Positions 9,644 through 20,635 of a stretch of DNA of 64,000 nucleotides are shown here, in pieces. Source of the stretch: Chara braunii (taxonomy: Eukaryota; Streptophyta; Charophyceae; Charales; Characeae); assembly GCA_003427395.1 (NCBI GenBank), contig BFEA01000771.1, positions 507,768-571,767 on the forward strand, in the 5' to 3' direction. The notes beneath the pieces were generated by a model, which saw only the letters and a program-made list of their open reading frames with translations, had not been told where the DNA came from and made no database searches. Position numbers and translations under genes: made by a program. The number at the start of each line of letters is the position of its first letter. Within the stretch, counting starts at the first letter, position 1.

Positions 9644-11410
9644 TTGCAAATCGTAGATATGACTGACATTTTCGAACCCCCTCACAACTTGTACGAGAGC
9701 ACGTTATACCTCCGAAAAAAATACCAACAGATGACACAGTATTTAGACCTCTCTGCCTTTTTGCCTCGCCCTTTACTTACAAAAGAGGCAATGGTGGGAC
9801 TAATTAAGGAAAACACAGAGGCACCAATTGATCACGTCCCTGATCTGATGGAAGAAATGACGGAGCTAACGGGATTGATGATTGAGCAGAACACCACAAT
9901 TCCATAAATTGATAAAGAAGGGAAAAAAACCGAGATGATAAGTCTCATAGAATCGTAAACGCTCACTACTGTGTTCTAAGTTCAAACCAGCAGTTCAATA
10001 TTTTCCAGCGTAAAAGGAATGCATTCGCCTAACCCTGATTGGCTTGAGATCCAACTCGATATCTCTGGTGCTCATCCGATGATTGAAGTTTCATTTCATG
10101 TCCCCATAGAAGTACGAAAGTTTTTAAGAGATGTTTTGCATACATACGCAATAGTATTGACCGTGCATGATCACAACACCAGGATGACGAATGTGATTGA
10201 GCATGAAATCCTTACGGGGAACCATCCGCTGAATAGTTGCATTCCATACTGGTACTCTCCGGCATAGCGACTTGCCGCGTTCCAATGAGTCAAGGACTTT
10301 GAAGCTAATGGATGGATCGAACCCGCCATTGGACCTTCGTCGTTCCCAGTTGTGCTCGTACCAAAGAAAACGAGAGGAATTCGAATTTGCATTGACTATC
10401 GAAAATTAAACGATATCGCAATTAAAGATGTTTATGCTCTCCCTCAGATTGATGAATTGTTCGACGTGATTGGATTGCACGCTTTTTCAGCAAATTTGAT
10501 GTCCGTCATGGTTTTCATCACCTTCTCGTCAGAAAGGAAAATCGTCTGAAAACAGTGTTCGTCCTTTTTGAAGGGACATGTCAATGGATTCGATGTCCAA
10601 TGGTCATTTGCAATGCATTAGCCATGTTTCAGCACACGATGAATATGGCTTTCCAGAACTTCGTGTGAAAAAACACAATTAGCGCAAAGTATTATTAACT
10701 ACTCTGTGATTGTGTACATGGATGATATTTTGGTGTACTCAAGCACCTACAAGGGTCACATTCAACACATTGAGTGGATGTTGCACACGTTAAAAGACGC
10801 AGGTTTTAATGTTGCTCTTGAAAAGTGTCAGTTCTTCTTGACAAAGATTTCATTTTCGGGGCACGTGGTCACCAACAAAGGCTCGCAGTCGGAGCTTCAG
10901 AAGGTACAGGCAATGAGAGACGCGCCGATTCGCACGTCGCTTACACAAGTTTGCACATTCATAGGACTGACTTTTTACTATCGAAGGTTTATCAAAGGAT
11001 TTGCGACAATCGCTGGACCCCTTACAAACTTGTTGAAAAAAGATCAGTCGTTGATCTGGACTCCTTAGTGCGATCGAGCGTTTCGATAACTCAAGGCGAC
11101 TCTGACTTCATCCCCTATTCTGATGAGGAGGACCCAAAAAAACTGTTTATTATCATCACCCATTGGTAGCCTGAGGCCATTTCGGCAACAGATGGGACCA
11201 GATGGGTTGGAATACCTGGTGGAGTATGCTTCAAAGACAGTAGCTCCCTTCAAGAGGAACTACTCTGCGCCGTCGGGGGAATGCTTTGCTGCTTTGTGGA
11301 GAATCAATCATTTTCGAGCCTATGGTCGAAAGTTCACGTTGGTCACGGATCATGAACCTCTCATGGCCTTAAAGAAATCGAAGGATTACTCGGTTATGAT
11401 GGGATAATGG
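9644..11410 (+). pseudogene. Degenerate Ty3/gypsy reverse transcriptase-RNase H (copy A)
   Basis: Frames at 9,644-9,907 and 10,019-10,267 cover the pre-RT region. The RT palm follows, with VLVPKKTRGIRICIDYRKLN near 10,350 and the catalytic YMDD at 10,715-10,726, then KCQFFLTKISFSGHVV, FIGLTFYYRRFIKGF and the connection to RNase H. An RNase H end block (FTLVTDHEPLMALKKSK) lies near 11,330. Stops and shifts near 10,265, 10,550, 11,068 and 11,405 prevent a full product. Ty3/gypsy is indicated by PR-RT-RH order with integrase downstream. Confidence 0.92.
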
Positions 11411-11691
11411 ACCACCATATTACAAACCATGAAATTTTATATTCGTCACGAAAACCACGAGCAACACGGAGACATTGACAGACTGACACGTCTGTACCGG
11501 CCTAACACGGTCCCAGCAAGTGAGGAGGTGACCCCGTGGAACGACCCGAAAGCGAAGAGCAAGCACAAGTACGGTGAGGTAGAGATCCTCCAGAGGGTGT
11601 GAATCTTCACTCAAAAGGGATGGTCCCCAGTGATCCTACCCCCTCCCAACTCCCCGATCTTTCATTTTTCTCGGAGTTTGCAAATAAATTA

Positions 11692-11853
11692 TGTTATTTA
11701 TGCACATGCATGTCGCGAGTTTACGGAGTGGATTTTTATCCCCACGAGTCAGGATTTGTCGATTAGGTTGATTGTACCACGTATATTAATCGCGCGCATG
11801 GCGCATGCATTCGATATCGGGCGGTTAGTAAAGTATGGAGATCTCCTCTGTGT
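11692..11853 (+). pseudogene. PHD-like zinc finger of gypsy copy A
   Basis: The frame reads CYLCTCM, a GVDFYPHESGFVD run, a stop where copy B has Trp, then VDCTTY, HGACIRYR and WRSPLCH. The pattern C-x2-C ... C ... H-x2-C ... W-x-[C]-x2-C resembles a PHD/RING-type finger; copy B keeps the WKCPLC Cys that is Ser here. It lies between RNase H and integrase on the same strand. Being shared by copies A and B, it is part of the element. Chromatin binding would be inference. Confidence 0.55.
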
Positions 11854-11939
11854 CATACAAATAACCTTCTTACGGAAGCTCGATTTGAGGCCGCTGGAAA
11901 TGACGGATTCAATTATGATGAGAAGTTTCGACGAGTAGA

Positions 11940-12618
11940 AGTCTGGACGGATAAAATCCTACTAACGAAATTAGTTGGCAAATCACTAAAGGGTCACACA
12001 AAGCATGACAGACGTCTCACATCTAAGAGATCTTGGGATTGCTTATGGATCAATGACCATCTTGAGAAGCGTAAAACGGACGGATCGGGATTATGGTTGA
12101 CGGTTCCACACCCGTTTCAACTATACAATTGGACCCGATCCGCTTAAGAGAAACATACCGCTCATTTCACGATACGTATTACGGAAGGAACTATCGATTG
12201 AAATCGATGGTTCTAGTCTAATATTTGCAAGGATGTTAGGCACGTGGTCGGTAACTATCCAGTTTGTGCCATCGATCGAGCCCCGATCCGCGAGCCAAAT
12301 ACTATAGTTCCGACAAAGGTAGAACGCCCCTTCCATCGTGTCAGTATGAATACGACAGAAATCGACATGCCACCTGACCTTAATCGTTGTGAATATTTGA
12401 TTTTACTGATTTTAATTTATCATTTTTCAAAATATATAGAGTTTACCCGTGAAAGACACGCAAGGCCTCGAAGATAGCTACTTGCATCGACCGATTCCTC
12501 AATACTCATCGAGATACAAAAAATATCTTAACTAATAAAGGGTTTGCGTTTCAAGCTACAATAGAGGAATTGTTGACATGTAGAGGCGTCACTCTCCGAT
12601 ACACTGCTCCACAATCAG
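11940..12618 (+). pseudogene. Truncated gypsy integrase (copy A)
   Basis: Blocks match copy B: KHDRR, INDHLEKRKTDGSGLWL, RHVVGNYPVCAIDRAP, then MNTTEIDMPPDLNRCEY, where the first catalytic Asp (HVDTT in copy B) is Asn. Homology stops at RYTAPQ near 12,618, where sequence switches to an inverted protease-RT block. The third catalytic residue is absent, so it is inactive. Confidence 0.85.
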
Positions 12619-14150
12619 GTCCCACCTGAGCCAAGATCGTTGAGATCGCCTCGGGTTGTCAATCGGTGACGAGAACAAAAGGTTTTTCCGGCTTCGGTCT
12701 TATAAGGAGTCGAGATCAGAGCCGCCTTAAGTTCCCGAAAGGCCTGATCGCACTGCGGGGTCCAAATCAATGGCTGTTCTTTTTTCAGCAAGTTCGTGAG
12801 TGGTCCCGCGATTGCTGCAAATCCCTTGATAAACCTTCGATAGTACAAGGCTAGTCCCAAGAAGGCGCGTGCTTGTGTGACTGACGTCGATACCGGCGCG
12901 TTTTTCACCGCGGCTACCTTATGCGGTTCCGTTTGCAACCCCTTGTCCGTAACCACGTGGCCGAGAAAGAAAATCTTTGTGAGAAAAAACTGGCATTTCT
13001 CGAGGGCCACATTGAATCCACCATCCTTCAGTGCATGCAGCGTACATTCAATGTGTTGCACGTGCCCTTTGTAGGAACTCGAATACACAAGGATATCATC
13101 CATGTATACAATCACACAATAATTAATAATGCTCTGCGCCAGCCTCATTTTTCGCACGAAGTTCTGAAAAGTCATATTCATCGCGCGCTGAAACGTGGTT
13201 GGGGCGTTGCAGATTCTCATCGGGCATCGAACCCATTGCCAAGTCCCTTCGAAAAGAACGAAGGTCGTCTTTGGGCGATCTTCCTTTCGAACTAGGAGAT
13301 GGTGGAATCCATGACGAACATCAAACTTACTGAAATATCGAGCACCACCAATAGCATCCAACAACGGGGGAGGGGATACACGTCCTTAATCGTGATATCA
13401 TTGAACTTCAGATAATCAATACATATACGAATACGTCCCGCCTTTTTTTCGGTACAATCACCACAGGGAAGGACCACGGTTCGATGGTGGGTTCGATCCA
13501 CCCATTAGCTTCGAACTCCTTCACCCTCTAGAACGCAGCTCGTCGTTGCGCCGGAGAGTATCGATAGGGGTACAACTAATTGGTGGATAATCCCCTGTGA
13601 GAATCACATGTTCAATCACACTTGACAACCCAATCTCACAATCATGCACACTCAACACCTCAGCATATCCATGCAATACATCAATCAACAACTGGCGAAT
13701 TTCACGAGGAACGTGACCAGGTAAGGTGATCGTTGATCGTCCGAAAAGATCCAATCGTACGTCGGTTTGCCCAAGTTCTATCGGTTGCCTCCTCTCCACG
13801 CTGGAGAACATGGAGTTGCTGGTGCGGACCGAAACAACCGTAGCAAGCATCTGTGATTCGGTCGGGCTAATCATTTCGGTTCGCTTAATTTTGGCATTGG
13901 TCTTGAGATCAATGGTGCTTGCGGCTATTCCCAACCCAGTCAGCTCAGTCATTTCCTGCATTAGATTGGAAACATCATTGATCGGAGTTTCGGCCTCCTG
14001 CCTAATTAATGCGATCATAGCATTTTTCGTGAGCAGTGATCTGGGCAGGGAAACGGAAAAATCCAAGTACTGATTCATTTGTTGATACCTTTCTCGTAAG
14101 GAAAGCACGCCCTCGTACAAGGTTTGAGGGGGTTCCAAGGGGTCAACCAT
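12615..14150 (-). pseudogene. Gypsy reverse transcriptase, inverted block
   Basis: On the minus strand, frames at 14,150-13,521, 13,501-13,292 and 13,364-12,615 give the pre-RT region, RICIDYLKFNDITIKDVYPL, KFDVRHGFHHLLVRKEDRPK, the catalytic YMDD (13,106-13,095), KCQFFLTKIFFLGHVV and FLGLALYYRRFIKGFAAIAG, ending at the start of RNase H. Two frame changes separate the blocks. The palm is better preserved than in copy A. It lies between two plus-strand gypsy segments and lacks gag and integrase of its own orientation, consistent with an inversion within copy B. Confidence 0.92.
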
Positions 14151-14209
14151 ATCCGAAACTTGCAGGATAGGTTCTCCTAGGAGAGATGTTACTGAAATTT
14201 GAGTTTTCG

Positions 14210-14846
14210 TTAGTGCACATAGGGATAAAGGCGGTGCAGGGCCTGTATGGATGTCCTAGTAGTAGCCAGATTTATTCGAAATTCTTCTTTAGTTTCGTGA
14301 CCGAACAGTTTGACTAGCCGACTCCATTCCTTTTCAGTAGGCATATAACCTAGCAGTTTGTCGTAATCTCGCTCATCATATTCGTCATCCTCGGACAGGT
14401 GGTGGTCCTCGTCGCTGCTTTCGGACGACTCTTCTGGGCTCGGGATATGTATCCGGGGGAGGTGGGGGGTCTTTCTTGGTGATCGAGTGGAGACTCGCAG
14501 CGGGACTGTTTGAGGCTTTCCTCTAGTATGCATAAGGACGAGCTCCTTAGAGTCGAAATGTATTCGTGCACCCACAACCATAGCCCAAGGCAATCCCAAC
14601 AGCACCGAGTATGACTGTACATCGATCACTAAGGCGTTAACTAGGATATGTATTCGTCCTACCTTGACGGCTACGTTTTCAATAATTCTGACTCTGTTCA
14701 TCTTTTCTTTGTCCGTAGAGACGTAGTTGTCCCTTCTAGGCAAGGGAAGGATCGAATTCAATCGTCCAGTTTTTCAGACGGTTTCGAAAGATATCGCTAC
14801 CGCGGAGGATCCTGTATCAACAAAAGCAACAGGGGAATGATATGCG
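14210..14846 (-). pseudogene. Gypsy aspartic protease, inverted block
   Basis: Reading from about 14,846 downward, VAFVDTGSSAVAISFETV carries the retropepsin active site (DTGSS codes at 14,821-14,804 and just downstream). A stop follows near 14,783, then LPLPRRDNYVSTDKEK, VNALVIDVQSYSVLLGLPWA and MVVGARIHFDSKELVL, and an acidic linker with many Ser, Glu and Asp. It corresponds to 8.9-9.5 kb of copy A in opposite orientation. Confidence 0.85.
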
Positions 14847-14847
14847 A

Positions 14848-15165
14848 CCTTGTGGGGAATCAGTCATTTCCGGGCTTACTTATATGGTCGGAAGTTCACA
14901 TTGGTGACTGATCATGAACCACTGTAGGCCCTGAAGAAGTCCAAGGACTACTCAGGTATGATTGGACGATGGGCGACCACGTTGTAGAGCATGGAATCTA
15001 ACATTCGTCATCGGAAGCACGAGAAACACGGCAACGCAGATGAGATGACGCGGTTGCATCGACCCAGCAAGGTACCCAAGAATGATGAAGTGACACTCTG
15101 GCACGATCCGGAGCCAAAGAACGAGCCCCAGTACGGTGAGGTGGAGATCCTTCTGAAGGATTAAG
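14848..15165 (+). pseudogene. Gypsy RNase H C-terminus (copy B)
   Basis: The frame reads LWGISHFRAYLYGRKFTLVT, then DHEPL, a stop, ALKKSKDYSGMIGRW, a second stop, and a charged tail ending EVEILLKD before a stop at 15,163-15,165. It matches 11,290-11,600 of copy A. It begins exactly where the inverted protease block ends, marking a rearrangement junction at about 14,847. Confidence 0.8.
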
Positions 15166-15312
15166 TGGACACGAGCCCCCTCTCCCTCTTCTCTCTCCCC
15201 CTCTCTCTTCTTTCCTCAAAACCATGGCGACCTTTTTTCTTCTGCTCCCAACCCATTGATTCCCCTCCTTCTCCACATTTGGAATTTTTTGCCAATCTTC
15301 CGGACAAGTTTT

Positions 15313-15480
15313 GTTATTTTTGCATGTGTATTTCACAAGTTTTATGGAGTAGATTGATATCCCTTTAAATCAGGGTTCACCAACTGGGTGGATTGTGCCA
15401 CGTATGTTACTCACGCACATGGCGCATGCATTCGATATCGAACGAGTAGTAAGGCGTGGAAATGCCCTCTGTGTCGAACG
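15313..15480 (+). pseudogene. PHD-like zinc finger of gypsy copy B
   Basis: CYFCMC at about 15,313 is followed by a one-base frameshift, then GFTNWVDCATYVTHAHGAC and WKCPLCRT. With the shift ignored the order is C-x2-C-x-C ... W-x2-C-x7-H-x2-C ... W-x-C-x2-C, close to the C4HC3 spacing of PHD fingers with the tell-tale Trp before the last Cys pair. Both gypsy copies have it at the same place. An alternative is a diverged RING or the element's own zinc ribbon. Confidence 0.55.
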
Positions 15481-16410
15481 GATAAGCTCCCCACGAAAGT
15501 TCGCTTCGAGGCCGTCAGAACTGACGGCCCCGAATACGACGAAAAATACCGAAGGGCTGAAGTATGGATGGATAAAATATTATTGGCTAAATTAGCGGGC
15601 CGACCATTGGACCATCTCACTAAGCATGACAGGCGTCAGGCAACCGAGAGGTCCCGGGATTATCGATGGATCAACGGTCATTTCGAAAAACGTAAAACAA
15701 ACGGATCAGGATTGTAGTTGACGGTTCCCCATCCCTTCCAGCGATATGATTGGACCAGATCGGCGCGCATGGAACAGGCTGCTCATTTTGCGATACGTGT
15801 CATTGAAGCGACTATCGACCAAAATTGATGGTTCTGGTCTAACATCCGGGACGACGTGAGACACGTGGTCGCTAACTATCTAGTCTGTGTTGTCAATCGT
15901 GCACCCCTTCGTGGCCCAAACACGATAGTCCCAACGGAGGTAGAACGTCCTTTCCAGCGAGTCCATGTGGACACAACAGATATCGACGTGCCACCTGGCC
16001 CCAATCGTTGTGAGTATTCTATTCTCTTGGTGTTGATCGACCACTTCTCGAAGTATATCGAAGTGTACCCCTCTAAGACACGTAAAGCCTTCGAAATAGC
16101 TACGTACATCGACCGACTCCTCAATATCCATCTTGATACAAAGGAGATCCTAACTGACAACGGGTCTGAATTCAAGGCCGAAGTAGAGGAATTACTGATG
16201 CGTCGTGGCGTTGCTCTCAGACACACCGCTCCCCATGTCTCTCAGTCTAACGGGTTGGCCGAGAACGCTAACCGCATGATTAAGACCGCTCTTTGCCGGA
16301 ACCTAGCGGCCAACGACACGCATCCTTGGCCCGAGATAGTGTCTCAAATCATCGGGATCCATCGAGCGACCGCTCATGAATCTACTGGACTCACCTCCTT
16401 TCAGCTATGA
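15388..16410 (+). pseudogene. Gypsy integrase core (copy B)
   Basis: The frame at 15,388-15,717 gives the finger end and a KHDRRQATERSRDYRW block; the core follows at 15,856-16,410. Catalytic residues are visible: Asp in VHVDTTDIDV, Asp in EILTDNGSEF, Glu in SNGLAENANRMIK. The last two are one residue closer together than in typical gypsy elements. The upstream His-His-Cys-Cys region is incomplete (YLVCVVNRAP has only one of two Cys). Stops near 15,717, 15,830 and 16,410 separate the parts. Of the two copies this integrase is the better preserved. Confidence 0.88.
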
Positions 16411-16521
16411 ACAAATAGTATCCCGTGTATCGACAATCGGGGTGCCACGGAAAACGTTGAGAAAGGGGGAAGGGACACATGGTCGGCCCTCAGGGCTAAG
16501 GCCAAACGATATGAGGAATTA

Positions 16522-16938
16522 ATGGAAAAGGCTATCACTAGACTAGCCCGGAAAAGGCAGAAAATGACCGACCTGGCTCACGGTAGGCAGGTCCGTAGTT
16601 ACGAGGCCCGGAATGGGAATGCAGGCTCACAGCACCAGTATAAACTAGCGGACCTAGTGCAGGTACGCAAATGTCCACGCGACCGGAAACTCGCTCCCAA
16701 GTTCTCTGGCTGCTTCCTCGTAGTGGAACTCGGTCCTTACGGAGCCAATACTGTGCGCATCGCGCCTGAGACCGGCGCCAGCCATAGCTCTCTTCCCATC
16801 GTCCGCCACACCTCCTACCTTTGCCCTCTCCCTCCCTCTAAGGATCTTGCCTCACCTTCGCCTTCTTCCTCTACCCGAGACGAGGATCTTGTTTCCTCCC
16901 CGTCGTCTGGCAATAGTTCTCCTCAGTCTTCGCCATAA
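16522..16938 (+). pseudogene. Gypsy integrase C-terminal GPY module (copy B)
   Basis: A 138-codon frame with a coiled basic start (ARKRQKMTDLAHGRQV), then YKLADLVQVRK and KFSGCFLVVELGPYGANTV, the GPY/F module of Ty3/gypsy integrases. It ends in a Ser/Pro-rich tail; no chromodomain is visible. It is separated from the core by a stop at 16,408-16,410 and a frame change. Confidence 0.85.
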
Positions 16939-17075
16939 GTTTAGCCATTGAACTGGCTCTTCCTCCACAGGTTCTTTGGCCTCGACCTTCATTACAGTTT
17001 CGCCAAGTCACTCATCCTCGTCTCAGTCCCGATCTCCTCCGATTCGCGCAGTTGTTCAGTCATCGGGCCTGGTAA

Positions 17076-17420
17076 GTGGCCGTGGATGAAACGATCTCAA
17101 CGGAGCTGGGATCGGCTGTCATCTTGGTGGAAGCCTCAACATTTGAGCATTTTTCCCGGCCTACTCAGAGCGACGTAACAGTGATCGTTGCTTTTAGTGG
17201 CGATCTATGCACTATTGGCATCCAGCGGCGTGACGCGGTGGTCACAAGCGTCTACGAGTGGGGGCAGGCGTTAGTAGCGGATTGGCGGCAGCGGCTGGCT
17301 CGACCAGGCCGACAAGTGATGGGAACCGAGTGTATTGATACCTTTTCTCTTCGGACTAGCAGCAGTGATCCCCCTGCTCGGCCGCTTCCTCCTCTTCGCC
17401 CTTACCCCTTACGCAGATGA
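17076..17420 (+). CDS. Unknown ORF downstream of gypsy integrase
   Basis: Open for 114 codons; no domain recognised. It contains VTVIVAFSGDLCTIGIQRRD and VYEWGQALVADWRQRL, giving a protein-like composition. It follows the integrase on the same strand by about 140 bp and precedes a longer ORF in another frame. It may be part of an accessory 3' gene of the element broken by a frameshift, or chance. Confidence 0.3.
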   Translation: MAVDETISTELGSAVILVEASTFEHFSRPTQSDVTVIVAFSGDLCTIGIQRRDAVVTSVYEWGQALVADWRQRLARPGRQVMGTECIDTFSLRTSSSDPPARPLPPLRPYPLRR

Positions 17421-17494
17421 ATCGCTTCTCTACCTTCTCTCTCCCTTCCGATCTTCCAACTCTCTAGCCATCTTGGGCCGAACCCCTTCTAACC

Positions 17495-18364
17495 TTGGAG
17501 ATTCGCCCCGCTCCGATCCCTCCTTTCCATTCTTCTTACATCCGCAAGTGGACTGAGTTTGCGACGGTCAGCGCGTGGATGCTAACGGTGAAGTGCCACT
17601 GGGCACGGTATTATAGCAATCGGAAGTTGGAGATCTATAACGAGATCTCACTAGTGCTAGCACAAGCGTGGTCGGAGGAGGCAAAGACTGACAACACCTT
17701 AGTTGGGCTCCTCTGTGGAGGGATCGCCGAAGGAGGCCGAGCGACTATCCCCTACGAGATCCTCACGTTCCTATCTCAGCTTGTGGACGATCTGCCAACG
17801 AGCATCATCTCCTTCAATCCAAGCAATCCTAGCGAAGCCGGGCCTGTCACTGTGGAAAGAACGTTGACGCCGACAGTAATTTGGCCAAACTGTACAGAGG
17901 ATGTCGGTCAATACTTGAGTGATCACGATCCTACGGCTTGGTGCTATCTGGACCTGAACGAGCTCGCGCCGGATAATTCCAATCTGAACGAGTACTGGAA
18001 CGCTCATTTGGCACACGGAGAGGTGTCGTCGGACGACGACCCAAGTCGCATAGCCATCGCGGGGCTGTCAACGGAAGAAGAGTCGGAAGCCCGATCAACG
18101 ACAAAGGAGGAAGAGGAGGCATTGGCACCCGAGCCCCAGGAGGCTCCTCCAGTCCGAGCACCACCTGCCGCACGAGGAGGATCTGCCCTGAACCCCGAAG
18201 TCCCCTCCGACACCGCCAGCCGTCACGATAGTGCGGAATCTTCCTGCCGGCGCCACCGCTCTCGCTCAGCATCTCCTTCCTCCACCTCCCCCTTCGTGCT
18301 TCGTCCCCGTCCTCCTCCCCGCACGGGCGCTCCGTCCTCGTCCCATCTACCGCCGCCCTCTTGA
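17495..18364 (+). CDS. Unknown acidic/Ser-rich ORF, possible gypsy accessory gene
   Basis: A 289-codon open frame, the longest uninterrupted non-LINE ORF here, in the 3' position after integrase. The first 170 residues look globular (WMLTVKCHWARYYSNRKLEI, QAWSEEAK, WPNCTEDVGQYLSDHDPTAW, LNEYWNAHL). The rest is disordered: acidic, then Pro/Arg/Ser-rich. No transmembrane helix, so it is not an obvious env. The true start may lie later than the first ATG; RKWTEFATV could be the beginning of the conserved part. Function unknown. Confidence 0.4.
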   Translation: MEIRPAPIPPFHSSYIRKWTEFATVSAWMLTVKCHWARYYSNRKLEIYNEISLVLAQAWSEEAKTDNTLVGLLCGGIAEGGRATIPYEILTFLSQLVDDLPTSIISFNPSNPSEAGPVTVERTLTPTVIWPNCTEDVGQYLSDHDPTAWCYLDLNELAPDNSNLNEYWNAHLAHGEVSSDDDPSRIAIAGLSTEEESEARSTTKEEEEALAPEPQEAPPVRAPPAARGGSALNPEVPSDTASRHDSAESSCRRHRSRSASPSSTSPFVLRPRPPPRTGAPSSSHLPPPS

Positions 18365-18540
18365 TTATCTTTCATTTTCACCTCTTCCCCATATCGAATT
18401 CCCCCTAACCTATCGCATGTTCGCCAACCAACTCTTCTGCCACCACTTCGTTGTGCGACTCCTGTGCACAGTCTTTCCACATTGTTCCCCCTCCTTCCCT
18501 CTCAACATCCTTCTTTTCAGTATCGCCTGGAGGCAACCAT

Positions 18541-18804
18541 ATGGAGTTGTATTGCATCGTCTCCGAAACTTTCCCCGCGGCAGAGGATTATGAATCTCTA
18601 CGCGGTAATATTCTCTGGAATATCCCAACCCTCTATCCAGACTATCTCCTCTCCCTCTCTCGACCCAATCATCAATTCCCTTGCGCGCACCTAATCGTCC
18701 ACTTTGTCGATCTCAGTGACGAAGCCTCCGACTTATTTCCTCCCCTCCCAGCCGAATGGCCAAGACCACTCCATCACCCTCTCCTCGTCAACTATCGCCG
18801 ATAG
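18541..18804 (+). CDS. Small unknown ORF after the accessory ORF
   Basis: From the ATG at 18,541 the frame reads MELYCIVSETFPAAEDYESL, LWNIPTLYPDYLLSL and CAHLIVHFVDLSDEASDLFP before stopping at 18,804. The composition is protein-like but no family is recognised. It is on the same strand as the gypsy copy B ORFs and may be their continuation. Confidence 0.3.
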   Translation: MELYCIVSETFPAAEDYESLRGNILWNIPTLYPDYLLSLSRPNHQFPCAHLIVHFVDLSDEASDLFPPLPAEWPRPLHHPLLVNYRR

Positions 18805-18809
18805 GATTT

Positions 18810-20630
18810 CAAGTAATGAAGCGGAACCGGCCAAGATTTGGCGGACCATGATGGTGTCACCTGGACGACCTCCGCCAATCGAGAAGCAAGGGGTGCACAT
18901 GACAAGGTTGGATGGTAAATAATTTGCAAGCCAACGCGAATCGTGAAGATCCTGCAATTGAAGTTGGCGTCAACAATGGATTCTGGCCCGATCTGATGCT
19001 GTTACGAAATCCTGTACGTTCTGATACACTTGGTTCCTCATTCATCCCTTCGCCCCCTTACTCCCTCCTCTGACATGTAAATTGGCTTTCGTGCATGCAA
19101 TCAGGAGATCGCATAATTTTGGAACCCCCTGAGCGTCACATATGTAACGCGTCAGCTTCCGGACCTGCTCTATCTTCCCCCTCCCCCCCCTCCCCTCTTT
19201 TTTCAAATTTTGGGTGACCATCCGACGAGGCCTCTTTTTTTGTATTTTCATGGATGTAGTATGTGAGACCCTCGGATCAACTTTTAAAAATTTGTCTTTT
19301 GCAAATTCGGGAATTGCATGGGAATTACACGCGCCTTAGCGAGCGAGCTAGGAATTTGGGTCGACGGTTAGGAATTTCGGGGTAAGCGGAATCCGACGTG
19401 TCCTTTCTTGCGCATGAATGTTCTCAACTTTGTCTTGGAAAGCTCTGGGAATTTTCGTAGAAATCAGAATAGGCATAGGACTTTCCCCCGCGCTCGCTCT
19501 TCCACACGTGTATGGTACTTTTCAATTTGAATTAGTTGTAACTGTTTCGGTGCCCTTTTTGCCTTCGCGACAGCGCCATGCATATGAGCCTCCCCTCCCC
19601 GCTTCCCCCGCTGCCCTCGACACTCCCTTCTTCGTGCCCATGCTCCTCTCTCTATAACCATTTTCCATCTCCCCTTCGTCGTGCGTGCCTTTTCTCTCCT
19701 TCTTGATTGTTTGAATCTTGGTTTCGTTTTCGCACTATTCTTCACGCTCTTCTTCCCGCTCTGATCCCCGCGCCGAAACACCTTGTCGACCCTCTATCAC
19801 TCCCTCTAGCCAAAGAGACGCGTAAGAAGGAAATTCCTGATACACGACGATTCTGATTGGCCGCAGCTGGGGATCCAAAGGGTCGACATGGCTTTCGTCG
19901 GGCAATCCCTGAGCCTTCTCCCACTCCTCCCTGTCTCAGTCCTAACTCTTCCTAGCATATATCGTCTTCTCTGCAGCTATAAATTCCACCGGCGCTCCCA
20001 AAAATCTCTCTCTCGACTCATCAGCCCGCTTCCGGGAAGCTATAGCTAGATGGTATGAAGGAAGGTGCGAGTCGAAAAGTCCCGACGAGCGGGCTGTAGT
20101 CTTGGCGCTCGGCATGCTGGATCACCCGACGGATTGTGGGATCCGAGCAGGGCCGTGCAGAGGCAAAGTCGGCGGGGTGACGATCGCTAGGGTGGATTAG
20201 CACGTGACGGTCGGGATCGTCAGTGCAAGTGAGACGTTTTGAGTTGGAAATGAGTGAGTGCACGGCCTGGGGCTATGATGGAACTCTATGGCAGAGGTGC
20301 TTTCTTTCCTTTTTGCTCCAAAATTTGTATCTTCGGATGTGAGTGTTGATCACGCGGCTTTTAAGCCGGGACATCTCTGGACCAGATCGCCTGACATTAT
20401 GTGATTGCTTTCTACTCGTTCCTCCCTTCGGGTCTGCGTCCATACTCTCTCCCCTCCGGTCACGACATGTCATAATGGATGAATTATGGTAACCTTGCTT
20501 CTCTCACTTCGGTATATGCATGCAATGAGTCGTGATCAGATATTGTGTTGTAGCATGATTGCAGAGATGATTGGTTGGGCGATTGAATGATTCGGTTGCC
20601 TGGAGTGTCAGACGAATGATGCATGATTAA
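18810..20630. other. Region between gypsy copy B and the second 5' ORF
   Basis: Pyrimidine-rich stretches and short fortuitous frames. This is where a 3' LTR of copy B would be expected, but I could not find a matching 5' LTR upstream of 5,750, so no LTR is called. Confidence 0.4.
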
Positions 20631-20635
20631 GACCT

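Noticed and set aside
18810-20630. 3' LTR of gypsy copy B
   Set aside because: No matching sequence was found upstream of 5,750 or elsewhere, so the boundaries cannot be supported.
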